From: Streptacidiphilus sp. P02-A3a
Lineage (GTDB): Bacteria; Actinomycetota; Actinomycetes; Streptomycetales; Streptomycetaceae
DNA: 64,000 bases
Reading direction: 5' to 3'
Assembly: GCF_014084105.1 (NCBI RefSeq)
Contig: NZ_CP048289.1
Location: 4,783,922-4,847,921, forward strand
Numbering within the stretch: position 1 is the first letter of the stretch; the number at the start of each line of letters is the position of its first letter. The notes beneath the pieces are model-generated. The model saw only the letters and a list, made by a program, of their open reading frames with translations. It made no database searches and was not told the DNA's origin. Positions 6,992-14,321 of this stretch are shown here, one piece after another. A program made the translations under genes and the position numbers.

Positions 6992-7940
6992 GCGCGATGC
7001 CCTGGTCCCGGCCGCGTACGTGGTGATCGGGGCCCAGATGTACATCCTGCGCAAGCGCAGCGGCCTGAGTCAGGACGAGGCCGCGCGGCACCTGGGTCTG
7101 CGGTTCGCCGTGGTCTCACGGCTGGAGCGTGGGATGGTGGGCCTGCCTCGCGGGCGGGTCAGCCAGTTGTGCGTCCTCTACCGGGCCTCGACCGCCGAGC
7201 GCGGGGCACTGCTGCGGATGTGGGACCAGGTGCGGTCCGGCACCGACCCGCACACGTGCACCGACCACGGCCCCGGCTGGCTTGAGCGGGCCGCGTACTT
7301 GGAGCGGCGGGCATCACGGGTCAGGTTCGGGTGCACCTCCATCATCCCGGGCATGTTCCAGACCGACGCGTACGCGCAGGGCCTGCGGGGCAAGGTCAAC
7401 GGGGTCTGGCACCGGGATCCCGGCAACCCGTCGGCCGCAGCCAGACCGATCCCTCTGCGCAGGCGCGGACCGCGCTTCGATCCCGTGAGCGTGGTGCTGA
7501 ACGGGGCTGTCCTGACCCTGGCCGAGGCCGAGCCGGACATCATGATCCCCCAGATCGCTGTCCTGCGGCGCGCGGTCACCCTGGGCATGGCCGTGATCCG
7601 GGTGCTGCCGCAGTACCGGGAGCGGACAGCCCAGGGTTCCCACGTCAGTGAGTTGACCCTGTCGAGCGGGTCGGGGCCCATCGTGGTGTCGATGCGGGAG
7701 ACCAGCGCCGGTGCCCACTACGTCAGCGACCCGACGCGGATCCGGGACCTGGCGGCGGCCCTGGACCAGCAGGAGCTGGTCGCCGCCAGCCCGGCCCGCA
7801 GCCTGGAGCAGCTGCGGGCGCTCCAGCAGACCCTGCGCGCCACCCGGGCTGCTGCGCGGCGGCCCCCCACCTGGCACCCCGGCGGACGCCGCCAGGACCC
7901 GCGCGCGGACCTGACGGGCCCGTTGCCGGACGGCTGCTGA
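6984..7940 (+). CDS. Scr1-type XRE transcriptional regulator (DUF5753-like)
   Basis: The 318-residue protein carries an N-terminal HTH (LRKRSGLSQDEAARHLGLRF, about residues 15-70). A domain typical of the actinomycete Scr1 group follows, recognisable by WLERAAYLERRASRVR, the IIPGMFQTDAYAQGL stretch and a late ALDQQELVAASPARS helix. Such regulators are usually partnered with DUF397 proteins; none is visible here. ATG 6984 overlaps the preceding gene, making this the last member of the 4561-7940 operon and a likely regulator of it. The last 40 residues are Arg/Pro-rich. Confidence 0.82.
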   Translation: MGERDALVPAAYVVIGAQMYILRKRSGLSQDEAARHLGLRFAVVSRLERGMVGLPRGRVSQLCVLYRASTAERGALLRMWDQVRSGTDPHTCTDHGPGWLERAAYLERRASRVRFGCTSIIPGMFQTDAYAQGLRGKVNGVWHRDPGNPSAAARPIPLRRRGPRFDPVSVVLNGAVLTLAEAEPDIMIPQIAVLRRAVTLGMAVIRVLPQYRERTAQGSHVSELTLSSGSGPIVVSMRETSAGAHYVSDPTRIRDLAAALDQQELVAASPARSLEQLRALQQTLRATRAAARRPPTWHPGGRRQDPRADLTGPLPDGC

Positions 7941-7983
7941 CCGTCCTTCGTTCCCCGCCGGCTCGACTTCTGATGAGAGCACT

Positions 7984-9213
7984 TTGTCCGAGACATCCAA
8001 TGTGCCCCTGACGGTCCGTGAGATCGTTGAGTGGTACGAAGGCGGTTGCGCCATCCGCACCATCGCAGAGCGGTGCTCGTGCGGAGAGCAGCCAATACGC
8101 CGCATTCTGCGCCAGCAGGGAGTGCCGCTGAGGGGCCGGGCGGGCGCGTTGACCATCGCTCGCCAGTACGTGGCTCGGCTGCCCAAGACGCTGATCTCGC
8201 TGCTGTACAGCAATCCGCAGGACCAGTGGAGCATGCAGGAGCTGGCCACGTTCTTCGGTGTGTCCCCGGCAACGATCCAGAGGATCCTGGACGCCCAGGG
8301 CACACCGAAGCGGCCCCGCTCGACAAAGCGCCGGGGGCCGACGTCCTACCGGAGCCCGGGTGACAAGAAGGTGCGGACGCTCCAGGAGGACCTGGAACGC
8401 CGGTACGACGAGGTCGGCGAGACGCTGGCGGACCTGGCCCACCTCTACCAGATCGACTACCGCCTGCTGAAGAGCGAGATCGAGCGCTGGCGGACCCCCG
8501 AACGGCCCCGTGCCGAGTCCCAGCGCGCCATGCACCGCCAGCTCGCCGAGTTGGGCGACTTCAGCGTCCGCACACGGATCGTGGAGATGTTCACGCAGGG
8601 GTCGGACGCCGGGACGATCGCTGAGCGGTACGGCGTAGGCGAGATGGCCGTCCGGCGGGTCCTGGGCGGCATGGGCGCGCTGACGTTCGCCGAGGCCCAG
8701 GACGAGGTGATCCCGGCCGCGCCCGCGCCGGAGCAGCTGTCAGCCCGGGCCTGGACCATCCTGCGCAGCACGGCGGTGGGCATCCCACGCGCCGAACTGG
8801 CGGAGCAGCTTCACATCACGCCCCCGGCCATCGTCAGGAACTTCTACCGGATCACGACGTACTTCGGCGCGCAGTGCACACGGGAGGCGATAGCCCGGGC
8901 CGTGGAGACCGGTCAGATCGACCGCGCCAACGTCCTGGCGTCCACGCATCCCACCGTGCCCCCCGAGCGCCTGCCCGAACCGGTGCAGCAGGTCGTCGCC
9001 GGGTGGCTCATGGCGCGTACAGCCCGGCAGATCGGGGACGAGCAGGGCCTTTCCGCGCGCACCGTCGTGCAGCGGGTCGGGCAGTTGCGGCGGCTCACCG
9101 GCTCCCGAAGCCAGGACCACTGCGCGGCGATCATCGCCGCCGTGGGCTACACCAGCCACCCGACACGTGCCGCGGCCACTCCCGCAGCTGACCGGAAAGG
9201 ACGACGATCATGA
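7984..9213 (+). CDS. Protein with several repeated helix-turn-helix units
   Basis: The 409-residue protein, read from TTG 7984 (a GTG at 8002 is the alternative), contains at least four HTH-like units: IRTIAERCSCGEQPIRRILRQ near residue 25, MQELATFFGVSPATIQRILD near 80, AGTIAERYGVGEMAVRRVLG near 205 and ARQIGDEQGLSARTVVQRVG near 355. Each has the A-x3-G-V-S pattern of resolvase or sigma-like HTHs. No catalytic domain is visible. It could read a repeated DNA site or be a domesticated recombinase-derived DNA-binding protein. The stop overlaps the ATG of the methyltransferase remnant (ATGA). Confidence 0.65.
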   Translation: MSETSNVPLTVREIVEWYEGGCAIRTIAERCSCGEQPIRRILRQQGVPLRGRAGALTIARQYVARLPKTLISLLYSNPQDQWSMQELATFFGVSPATIQRILDAQGTPKRPRSTKRRGPTSYRSPGDKKVRTLQEDLERRYDEVGETLADLAHLYQIDYRLLKSEIERWRTPERPRAESQRAMHRQLAELGDFSVRTRIVEMFTQGSDAGTIAERYGVGEMAVRRVLGGMGALTFAEAQDEVIPAAPAPEQLSARAWTILRSTAVGIPRAELAEQLHITPPAIVRNFYRITTYFGAQCTREAIARAVETGQIDRANVLASTHPTVPPERLPEPVQQVVAGWLMARTARQIGDEQGLSARTVVQRVGQLRRLTGSRSQDHCAAIIAAVGYTSHPTRAAATPAADRKGRRS

Positions 9214-9452
9214 TCCCGGGCTACGGAGCACCGTGTGCCGAGCATCCCGGGTACAGCAGGTGCCGGTCGCCGCACGCGCGGGCAGCCGCCGTCTGTGCCG
9301 AGCTGTCCGGCCGCGATGAGGGCCGGCCGGTCGACCGGGCACTCGTGGAGCGGCTCCTGCGCGCCGATCCGACGCTGCGCCAGTCGGCGCAGCTGCGGTA
9401 CGAGTTCGGACGCCAGGCGGTGGTGGACGCCGCGCTCGGCGGGATCCGCCAG
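9202..9452 (+). repeat. Direct repeat copy 1 (about 250 bp; partner at 14966-15215)
   Basis: The segment begins CGACGATCATGATCCCGGGC and ends GGCGGGATCCGCCAG. It matches 14966-15215 nearly base for base, apart from about a dozen substitutions and one missing base in the second copy. Both copies start 8 bases before the same ATG, and flanking sequences differ completely. Confidence 0.9.
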
Positions 9453-9476
9453 TACGTGGACCTGGGCTGCGGCTAC
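9210..9476 (+). pseudogene. N-terminal fragment of an S-adenosyl methyltransferase (Methyltransf_19/DUF574 type)
   Basis: The first 87 codons encode VDRALVERLLRADPTLRQ and GGIRQYVDLGCGYP. This matches the N-terminal signature of the large actinomycete SAM methyltransferase family (DRALAEQLL..DPTLRQ, then G-I-RQFLDIGCGLPT), including SAM motif I. The remaining two thirds of the enzyme is missing: after 9476 the frame is arginine-rich nonsense to 9911. The N-terminus, MIPGYGAPCAEHPGYSRC, is not the usual one, so the fragment may be a fusion. It cannot be catalytically complete. Confidence 0.6.
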
Positions 9477-9633
9477 CCGCCGCCGCGACGGCCGCGCCGC
9501 TCGGCTAGTGCTCTTACCGGGATGGTTCGCCGGGTTACCGACACGCCCGGCTGGTGGCCAAGGGTCTGTTCCGAGCCGCATCGACTGGCGACACGGTCGG
9601 CCGAGGACTGGTTCCTATGGTTCTGGCTAGCAT

Positions 9634-10128
9634 GTGCGCGTGACCGAGTCCCGCATAGCATTCAGCCGGAGGGAGCGGCGTTCCGCGTTGCTCGCCTTTG
9701 GTGTCCTGACTCTCCTGATGGGGGCGTGGGCGCTGTACATGGTCTTCGCTGCGCATGCAGCGGCGCGGTGGTTCTTGCCCGCGCTGCTCGCAGTTATCTG
9801 GTTTCCATGTGCCTTCTACATGGTCAACCGGATGTTCGGCGTGACCGAACTGGCACCCGAAGGCATGCGGCTGCGGACGCTGGTGAGCCGTCGACGCATT
9901 CCTTGGAGTGACGTCACCATGGTCGAAGCCCAGCGTCGGTCAGGACGGGGAGGATCGTGGTGGGTCGTACGTGTCCACCTGCTGCATGGTCGTCCGGTGG
10001 TGCTTCCTGGAGCGATGCAGTCACAGCGGGGCCAGAACGAATCGGGCTTCCGGACGAGCGTTGACACGATCTGCTCGCACTGGCGGCAGGCCACTGGCCG
10101 TACCGATCAGCCGGTCTACAAAGACTAG
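9634..10128 (+). CDS. Small membrane protein with PH-like cytoplasmic domain
   Basis: The 164-residue protein has two membrane segments (LLAFGVLTLLMGAWALYMVF, about 20-39, and WFLPALLAVIWFPCAFYMV, about 48-66). A soluble part follows, with GVTELAPEGMRLRTLVSRRRIPWSDVTMVEA, which reads like the bPH domain of actinomycete PH-domain membrane proteins (strand, RRRIPWSDV, strand). No partner suggests a process. GTG 9634 or GTG 9640 could be the start; no clear ribosome site is visible. Confidence 0.65.
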   Translation: MRVTESRIAFSRRERRSALLAFGVLTLLMGAWALYMVFAAHAAARWFLPALLAVIWFPCAFYMVNRMFGVTELAPEGMRLRTLVSRRRIPWSDVTMVEAQRRSGRGGSWWVVRVHLLHGRPVVLPGAMQSQRGQNESGFRTSVDTICSHWRQATGRTDQPVYKD

Positions 10129-10156
10129 CGGGCCCGCTTTGGTTCGCCGGGTAGCG

Positions 10157-10405
10157 TCAGGCTGAGGGGTGCGGGGGCCGTCCACCCCAGCGGATACCCT
10201 TCTCGCTGCGTATGCGGGCGCGTTCCCTGCGTTCGGCGGCCAGGACGTCGTGGTGGCGGGCGTTGGCGTTGCGCCAGCGCGAGTAGGCGTGAAGTGCCCG
10301 GGGGAAACGATCACCGCACGTCCGGGAAGCGATCTCCGCCACCTCGACGTACTCGCCGTCCAGCGCCGTGAACGCGCCCGCATCCGCAGCGAGAAAGGCA
10401 TCCAC
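10157..10405 (-). CDS. Small hypothetical protein, 82 aa
   Basis: This minus-strand frame encodes a helical, charged protein with ALHAYSRWRNANARHHDVLAA and RRERARIRSEKGIRWGGRPP. The same C-terminal sequence is encoded on the opposite strand at 10338-10421 because the locus contains a long inverted repeat. That makes either strand a candidate; the minus frame has a complete start-to-stop reading and the more natural composition. No family is recognised. Confidence 0.4.
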   Translation of the reverse strand: MDAFLAADAGAFTALDGEYVEVAEIASRTCGDRFPRALHAYSRWRNANARHHDVLAAERRERARIRSEKGIRWGGRPPHPSA

Positions 10406-10421
10406 TGGGGGGGTCGCCCAC
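10174..10421. repeat. Imperfect inverted repeat, about 84-bp arms
   Basis: Arm A, read on the minus strand from 10257 to 10174, and arm B, on the plus strand from 10338 to 10421, align over their whole length. Shared blocks include GAACGCGCCCGCAT and CGCAGCGAGAA. The spacer is 80 bases. In both arms one frame encodes RRERARIRSEKGI-WGGRP. Confidence 0.85.
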
Positions 10422-10464
10422 TCGCCGACATCGCCTGACCTGTCGAGAACATCTGGGAGCCCTG

Positions 10465-11079
10465 ATGGCAGTCGAGATCGTCTACGATACGCACGCCACC
10501 ACCACCGACAACGAGGCCGACATCGCCACCGGCTGGCTCCCGGGCCGGCTCTCGGAACTGGGCCGCCGCCAGGCCCGTGAGCTGGGCGAGCGCCGGCCGG
10601 GCGATGGCTTCGCGGCTGTGTTCACCTCCGACCTACAACGCGCCGTCCAGACAGCCCAGATCGCGTTCCCCGGCGGTCGGCCCCCGATCCACCAGGACAT
10701 CCGACTGCGGGAGTGCAACTACGGCGACCACAACGGAAGCCCGGTCTGCCTTGTCGCCGCCCAGCGAGCCCAGCACATCGACAATCCATTCCCCGGCGGT
10801 CAGAGCTACCGCCAGGTCGTCACCGCCACCGATGCCTTCCTCCATGACCTCGCCACCGAATGGAACGGCAGCAGGATCCTGGTGATCGCCCACTCGGCCA
10901 ACCGATGGGCACTGGAACACTTGCTGTCCCGGCTGCGGATGGTCCCGGTCCAAGCCGCTGTCCTCGAACCCCCACTCGCCCCGGCCCGCTCCGTCCTGGC
11001 GGGACAGGCCGACCACCCTGCCGTCCCTGACGCAGCCGACCAGCCGACCAGCCGACCGACGGGAATGCCGCTGTGCTGA
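10465..11079 (+). CDS. Histidine phosphatase superfamily protein with altered active-site motif
   Basis: The 204-residue protein resembles phosphoglycerate-mutase-like phosphatases: an N-terminal strand, GWLPGRLSELGRRQARELG, FTSDLQRAVQTAQIAF and the second-histidine block ILVIAHSANRWALEHLL. The usual RHG triad at the N-terminus is replaced by YDTHATTTDNE, so the first catalytic His is present but without the flanking Arg and Gly. Streptomycetes have a subgroup with this ETH/DTH motif; its substrate is not known to me. It overlaps the following 58-residue gene by 7 bases. Confidence 0.75.
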   Translation: MAVEIVYDTHATTTDNEADIATGWLPGRLSELGRRQARELGERRPGDGFAAVFTSDLQRAVQTAQIAFPGGRPPIHQDIRLRECNYGDHNGSPVCLVAAQRAQHIDNPFPGGQSYRQVVTATDAFLHDLATEWNGSRILVIAHSANRWALEHLLSRLRMVPVQAAVLEPPLAPARSVLAGQADHPAVPDAADQPTSRPTGMPLC

Positions 11080-11249
11080 AGATTCCGACCGACCTGGACC
11101 GCCTGCACCCGAACGAGATCACCGGATGGTTGAACAGCGTCGCGGACGACGAGACGGTGACTGCCCAGGAGTGGAGCGCGGCGCAGCGCGCTGTCGCGGT
11201 CGCCCTGGGCGTCCCGGAAGCGTCCCTGGCACCGGCCGGCCAGGAGTAG
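11073..11249 (+). CDS. Small protein (58 aa) coupled to the histidine phosphatase
   Basis: GTG 11073 lies inside the end of the phosphatase gene (GTGCTGA), and the frame runs to TAG 11247-11249. The product begins VLKIPTDLDRLHPNEITGWL and ends with a helix, QEWSAAQRAVAVALGVP. Composition and coupling suggest a real gene; its function is unknown. It converges with the radical SAM gene, leaving 3 bases between the stops. Confidence 0.5.
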   Translation: MLKIPTDLDRLHPNEITGWLNSVADDETVTAQEWSAAQRAVAVALGVPEASLAPAGQE

Positions 11250-11252
11250 GGC

Positions 11253-12065
11253 TCAGGGTGCTGGTCGGTTGGACCGCCGGCAGCGCGCCGTCCCGCGACC
11301 CGACTCGCAGTTCGCCAGCGGCTTGGAGTCGTTGGGGAACCGAATGTGGACCAAGTCCATGGTGTCGCTGGCGAACGGCGTCGTCAGGTCGTGGATGTGC
11401 CGCATGTGGTCGTCCGGCTGGGCCAGCTTGCCCTGGCTCTTGACCCCGCGCCCCATGCTCGACAGCGGGTTCATCAGCACGTACGAGGCCCCCTGCTCGG
11501 TGGCGAAAGCGCACAGCTGGGCGTACTCCTCGTCCTCGGCCAGACTGTTCGGGGTGCACAGCAGCCCCTGGAGCAGACCGGCGGCGGCGAACTTCCGCAC
11601 GGTGTCCACGGTGACCTGGAACGAGGCCCGGTCGCCCCGGAACTTGCCGTGGGAGTCGGCGGCGAAGCCGTCCAACGAGACGTTGACGTGCACCCCCCCG
11701 ATCTCGACCAGGGCGGCGATGGTGTCGTCCGTGGCCAAGGTGGCGTTGGTGCACAGGCCCACCCCCATGCCCGCCTCGCGGAAGGCCCGCACCACGTCCA
11801 GGAAATCCGCGTGCAGGAACGGCTCGCCGCCGGTCAGGGTCACCCGGTTCACGCGGGCGGCCAGGAGCTGGGGGATGACGTGCGACCGGATCAGGTCCAG
11901 GGGCATCGTGGCTCCGTCCTTCAAGGCGGACACGAAGCAGTGCGCGCACCCCAGGTTGCAGGGCTCGTGGATCTGGATCAGCGCCTTGCGGTTGGGGTGA
12001 TCGACCGAGGTCCGGAAGTAGCAGGACGTGGCCTGGTCTGCGCTGACAATGCTCCGAGCGGTCAT
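11253..12065 (-). CDS. Radical SAM protein, C-terminally truncated
   Basis: This 270-residue protein has the 4Fe-4S motif CNLGCAHC (Cys 36, 40, 43), a TLTGGEP SAM-binding block at 77-82, GLCTNATLAT and HVNVSLDG strands and VLMNPLSSMGRG, so the TIM-barrel core is complete to about residue 255. It then ends abruptly in an Arg/Ser-rich tail after FPNDSKPLANCESG, exactly where a SPASM-type C-terminal domain should continue. A matching Cys-rich tail lies at 955-1140 on the same strand. It is therefore probably the front half of a split gene; without auxiliary clusters its activity is doubtful. Confidence 0.8.
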   Translation of the reverse strand: MTARSIVSADQATSCYFRTSVDHPNRKALIQIHEPCNLGCAHCFVSALKDGATMPLDLIRSHVIPQLLAARVNRVTLTGGEPFLHADFLDVVRAFREAGMGVGLCTNATLATDDTIAALVEIGGVHVNVSLDGFAADSHGKFRGDRASFQVTVDTVRKFAAAGLLQGLLCTPNSLAEDEEYAQLCAFATEQGASYVLMNPLSSMGRGVKSQGKLAQPDDHMRHIHDLTTPFASDTMDLVHIRFPNDSKPLANCESGRGTARCRRSNRPAP

Positions 12066-12231
12066 GACGGCTACCTCGATCTGGTCGAAGGCGGGTCACC
12101 CCTTCCAGGATCGCCCCGTCGGGGCCGGTCCGGGGGGTGAGTTCCGGGAAGGGTGCGGCGACCCCGCCGCAGGGGAGCGAAAGCCCGGAGCCGCCGCGTC
12201 CGCCCGGGGTACGCCGGCGGAGCTTGGTGAA

Positions 12232-12278
12232 GGGGTGCCCGGCCGTGTCGTCCGCCAGGGCTTGCGGCCGGGCACCCC
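12232..12278. terminator. Strong hairpin, probable terminator of the 12281-12808 operon
   Basis: GGGGTGCCCGGCCG (12232-12245) pairs perfectly with CGGCCGGGCACCCC (12265-12278), loop 19 bases. It starts 3 bases past the stop of the minus-strand gene 12281-12487. It has no T-run, as is usual in actinomycetes. Confidence 0.75.
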
Positions 12279-12280
12279 GC

Positions 12281-12487
12281 TCATGGGGCCGGTCGGGTCT
12301 CCGGCTCGGGTCCTCGGTGGCGCTCGCACCGGCAGACGGGCCAGTGGCCCAGCGAGTAGATGCCGGAAGGCCGGTAGTCGCTCTCGACGGCCTGGGAGCT
12401 GACCTCGACCCACTCGCCAGCGACGGTCTCCTTCTTCACCCGGATGGTCATGGCATGCCGTGCGATCACGGGCGGTTCATCGGTCAT
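12281..12487 (-). CDS. Small hypothetical protein, 68 aa
   Basis: From ATG 12487 the product contains VIARHAMTIRVKKETVAGEW followed by SDYRPSGIYSLGHWPVCRCE and a Pro/Arg tail. It looks like a small beta-rich protein. Its ATG overlaps the stop of the 33-codon ORF upstream (TGATG), and a perfect hairpin follows the stop, so it closes an operon of very small genes. No family is recognised. Confidence 0.5.
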   Translation of the reverse strand: MTDEPPVIARHAMTIRVKKETVAGEWVEVSSQAVESDYRPSGIYSLGHWPVCRCERHRGPEPETRPAP

Positions 12488-12588
12488 CACGGCCGCCCCG
12501 CCTTCTCGTACCGATACCGGCGACGCCACGCCTGCCAACCGCGCCACTGCTCCAGCTGGAACCTGTGTGCCATAGGCCGATCAGTCAT
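12487..12588 (-). CDS. Micro-ORF, 33 aa
   Basis: Starting at ATG 12588 it encodes MTDRPMAHRFQLEQWRGWQA and an Arg/Tyr-rich end. It overlaps the upstream gene by 8 bases and the downstream gene by one base of TGATG, which would couple the three ORFs. Reality rests on this arrangement only. Confidence 0.4.
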   Translation of the reverse strand: MTDRPMAHRFQLEQWRGWQAWRRRYRYEKAGRP

Positions 12589-12808
12589 GGCACGCCTCGC
12601 TGGACTCCCGGACGTCCTCGCCGTGCCCGGACGGCCAAATCCTCAGCTGTCCCGCGAACGGGTTCCCCACCAGGCAGGGTTCTCCCGGTGCACGTTCGGT
12701 TGCCTCCTGCGGGTCGGACCATGCAGTCCAGTCCGAGGCGTCTGCGAGCTGGGTGCTGCGTACCCGGTCGGCGGGCATCCGGCGCGGAAGGGGTGGTGGT
12801 GATGTCAC
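12581..12808 (-). CDS. Small hypothetical protein, 75 aa
   Basis: GTG 12808 has AGGAG 8 bases upstream, better than the internal ATG at 12778. The protein contains LADASDWTAWSDPQEATE, PCLVGNPFAGQLRIWPS and ends RESSEACHD, a composition typical of small soluble actinomycete proteins. It is the first of three overlapping minus-strand ORFs. It faces the XRE gene at 13071 across 262 bases of divergent promoter region, so that regulator could control it. Confidence 0.5.
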   Translation of the reverse strand: MTSPPPLPRRMPADRVRSTQLADASDWTAWSDPQEATERAPGEPCLVGNPFAGQLRIWPSGHGEDVRESSEACHD

Positions 12809-13070
12809 GGGCGGGACTCCTGGCGGACGTGGGAGGTGGCTGCCGCCGCCCGGCCCCAACGGGGGATGTGGCCGGACGGCGGCGCTTCGGGACAGCCCTC
12901 CGGGGGAACGAGGAGACTCGTTGGCCAGCTTCGGAAGCCGCTGACGTCCAGTCAAAATCCTTAGCCGTCCGTGGGACCATCGCCGATGCGGCGACCGCAT
13001 ACGGATATGCGCGGAGCGGGTACCGATGCGGTCGCCAGCGGGTCGAAACTCGTAACGTGGGGGGTAGACG

Positions 13071-14309
13071 GTGGATTGGCGGGCAGCAGCCAGGGAGGCA
13101 TCTCGCGCCGGGAACTACGGCAAGGTCATCGAGTTGGCCCGCAAGTCAGCACGGATGACCCAGCAACAGTTAGGGGAGGCATGTGGGCTCTCGCAATCGG
13201 CGGTCTCCCGACTGGAGAAGCGAGGCTCGGGCTCGTACGCCACGGACCTCCTCGCGGCGGCGTCCGCCCACCTGGATATCCCGGCCGCAATGGTCGGGCT
13301 CGCTGAACCCAGCGGGATCGCAAGAGATGGAACCGAGCAGGTGGAACGCCGAGAATTTCTAGGCGGAGTGGCCGCTGCGGCAGCCGCACCCGCCCTGGCG
13401 GTACTGCCTGAGCTGCACGAGGCCGCGCACCAGCAGAGCGCGGCACTGCGGCTGAACACGACCGCATACCGGCGCTTGGACGGTTCGACGCCATCGCGGG
13501 ACCTCGCAGAGCCCGTACATGCCCATATGAGACTGATCCAGTCCCTCGCCCAGTCGGCCCCCGCCGGTCAGCGACCCCGGCTGGCGGGTGTCGGCAGCGA
13601 GGCCGCTAGCCTGGCGGCATGGCTGGCCTGGGACATGGGCGACAACGGATCAGCCCGCACCTGGTACGGCTCGGCGATCAAAGCAGCCCGGTCGGCCGGA
13701 GACTCGCTGCTGGCCGCCTACCAGATCGGCAGCCTCGCGCAGTTCGAGGCGCACGCCGGTAACGGCGCGCAGGCCCTGACCCTGGCCAGTGCTGCCCGGC
13801 GGTCCCTGGGTCCGCAGCGTCCGGCTATCGCTGACGCGTGGCTCTCCTCGGTCGAGGCCCTGGCCCACGCCGCTGCCGGCGACCAGCGCGCCGCCGACCG
13901 TGCCCTGATCCGCAGCCGGGCGACAGCCGAACGCCTGCCGCTGGAGGGGCCGCCTCCGTGGCCCTGGGTCTTCGTGTTCGATGAGGCCAAGGTCGCTGCC
14001 TGCCGGGTCACCTGCGGTGCCCGCCTGGGCCTGGCGGACTGGGTGCTCACCGCAGACACCGCCGCTCTCGCCACCGGCCACGCCAAGCAGCGCGCCCTGG
14101 TGGTCCTCGATATCGCCGCCGGTCACCTTGCTGCCGGACGGGTAGAGGCCGCCTTCGCCCTCGCGTCACGCGCGCTGGACACCGGCATCGAGTACCGATC
14201 CGGCCGGATCGTGGAACGGGCTCGGACCGTCCGCCGATCCATCACCAGTACCTCGCCACCGAAGGTGGTCAGGGAGTTCGATGAGCGCCTGCACGGCGTC
14301 TATTTGTAG
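13071..14309 (+). CDS. XRE-family transcriptional regulator with helical sensor domain
   Basis: This 412-residue protein has an N-terminal HTH at about residues 20-75 (ARKSARMTQQQLGEACGLSQ, then AVSRLEKRG). After about 100 residues comes RREFLGGVAAAAAAPALAVL, which resembles a Tat signal but is internal and common in this regulator group. The remainder is TPR-like helices. GTG 13071 follows a G-rich ribosome site. It is followed after 12 bases by the SLOG-like gene, a pairing common in streptomycetes, so the two are likely to work together. Confidence 0.8.
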   Translation: MDWRAAAREASRAGNYGKVIELARKSARMTQQQLGEACGLSQSAVSRLEKRGSGSYATDLLAAASAHLDIPAAMVGLAEPSGIARDGTEQVERREFLGGVAAAAAAPALAVLPELHEAAHQQSAALRLNTTAYRRLDGSTPSRDLAEPVHAHMRLIQSLAQSAPAGQRPRLAGVGSEAASLAAWLAWDMGDNGSARTWYGSAIKAARSAGDSLLAAYQIGSLAQFEAHAGNGAQALTLASAARRSLGPQRPAIADAWLSSVEALAHAAAGDQRAADRALIRSRATAERLPLEGPPPWPWVFVFDEAKVAACRVTCGARLGLADWVLTADTAALATGHAKQRALVVLDIAAGHLAAGRVEAAFALASRALDTGIEYRSGRIVERARTVRRSITSTSPPKVVREFDERLHGVYL

Positions 14310-14321
14310 GAGGGGCATCTG

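Noticed and set aside
10169..10438. Plus-strand 89-aa gene over the inverted repeat
   Set aside because: Its first two thirds have non-coding composition. Only the inverted-repeat arm resembles the minus-strand protein.
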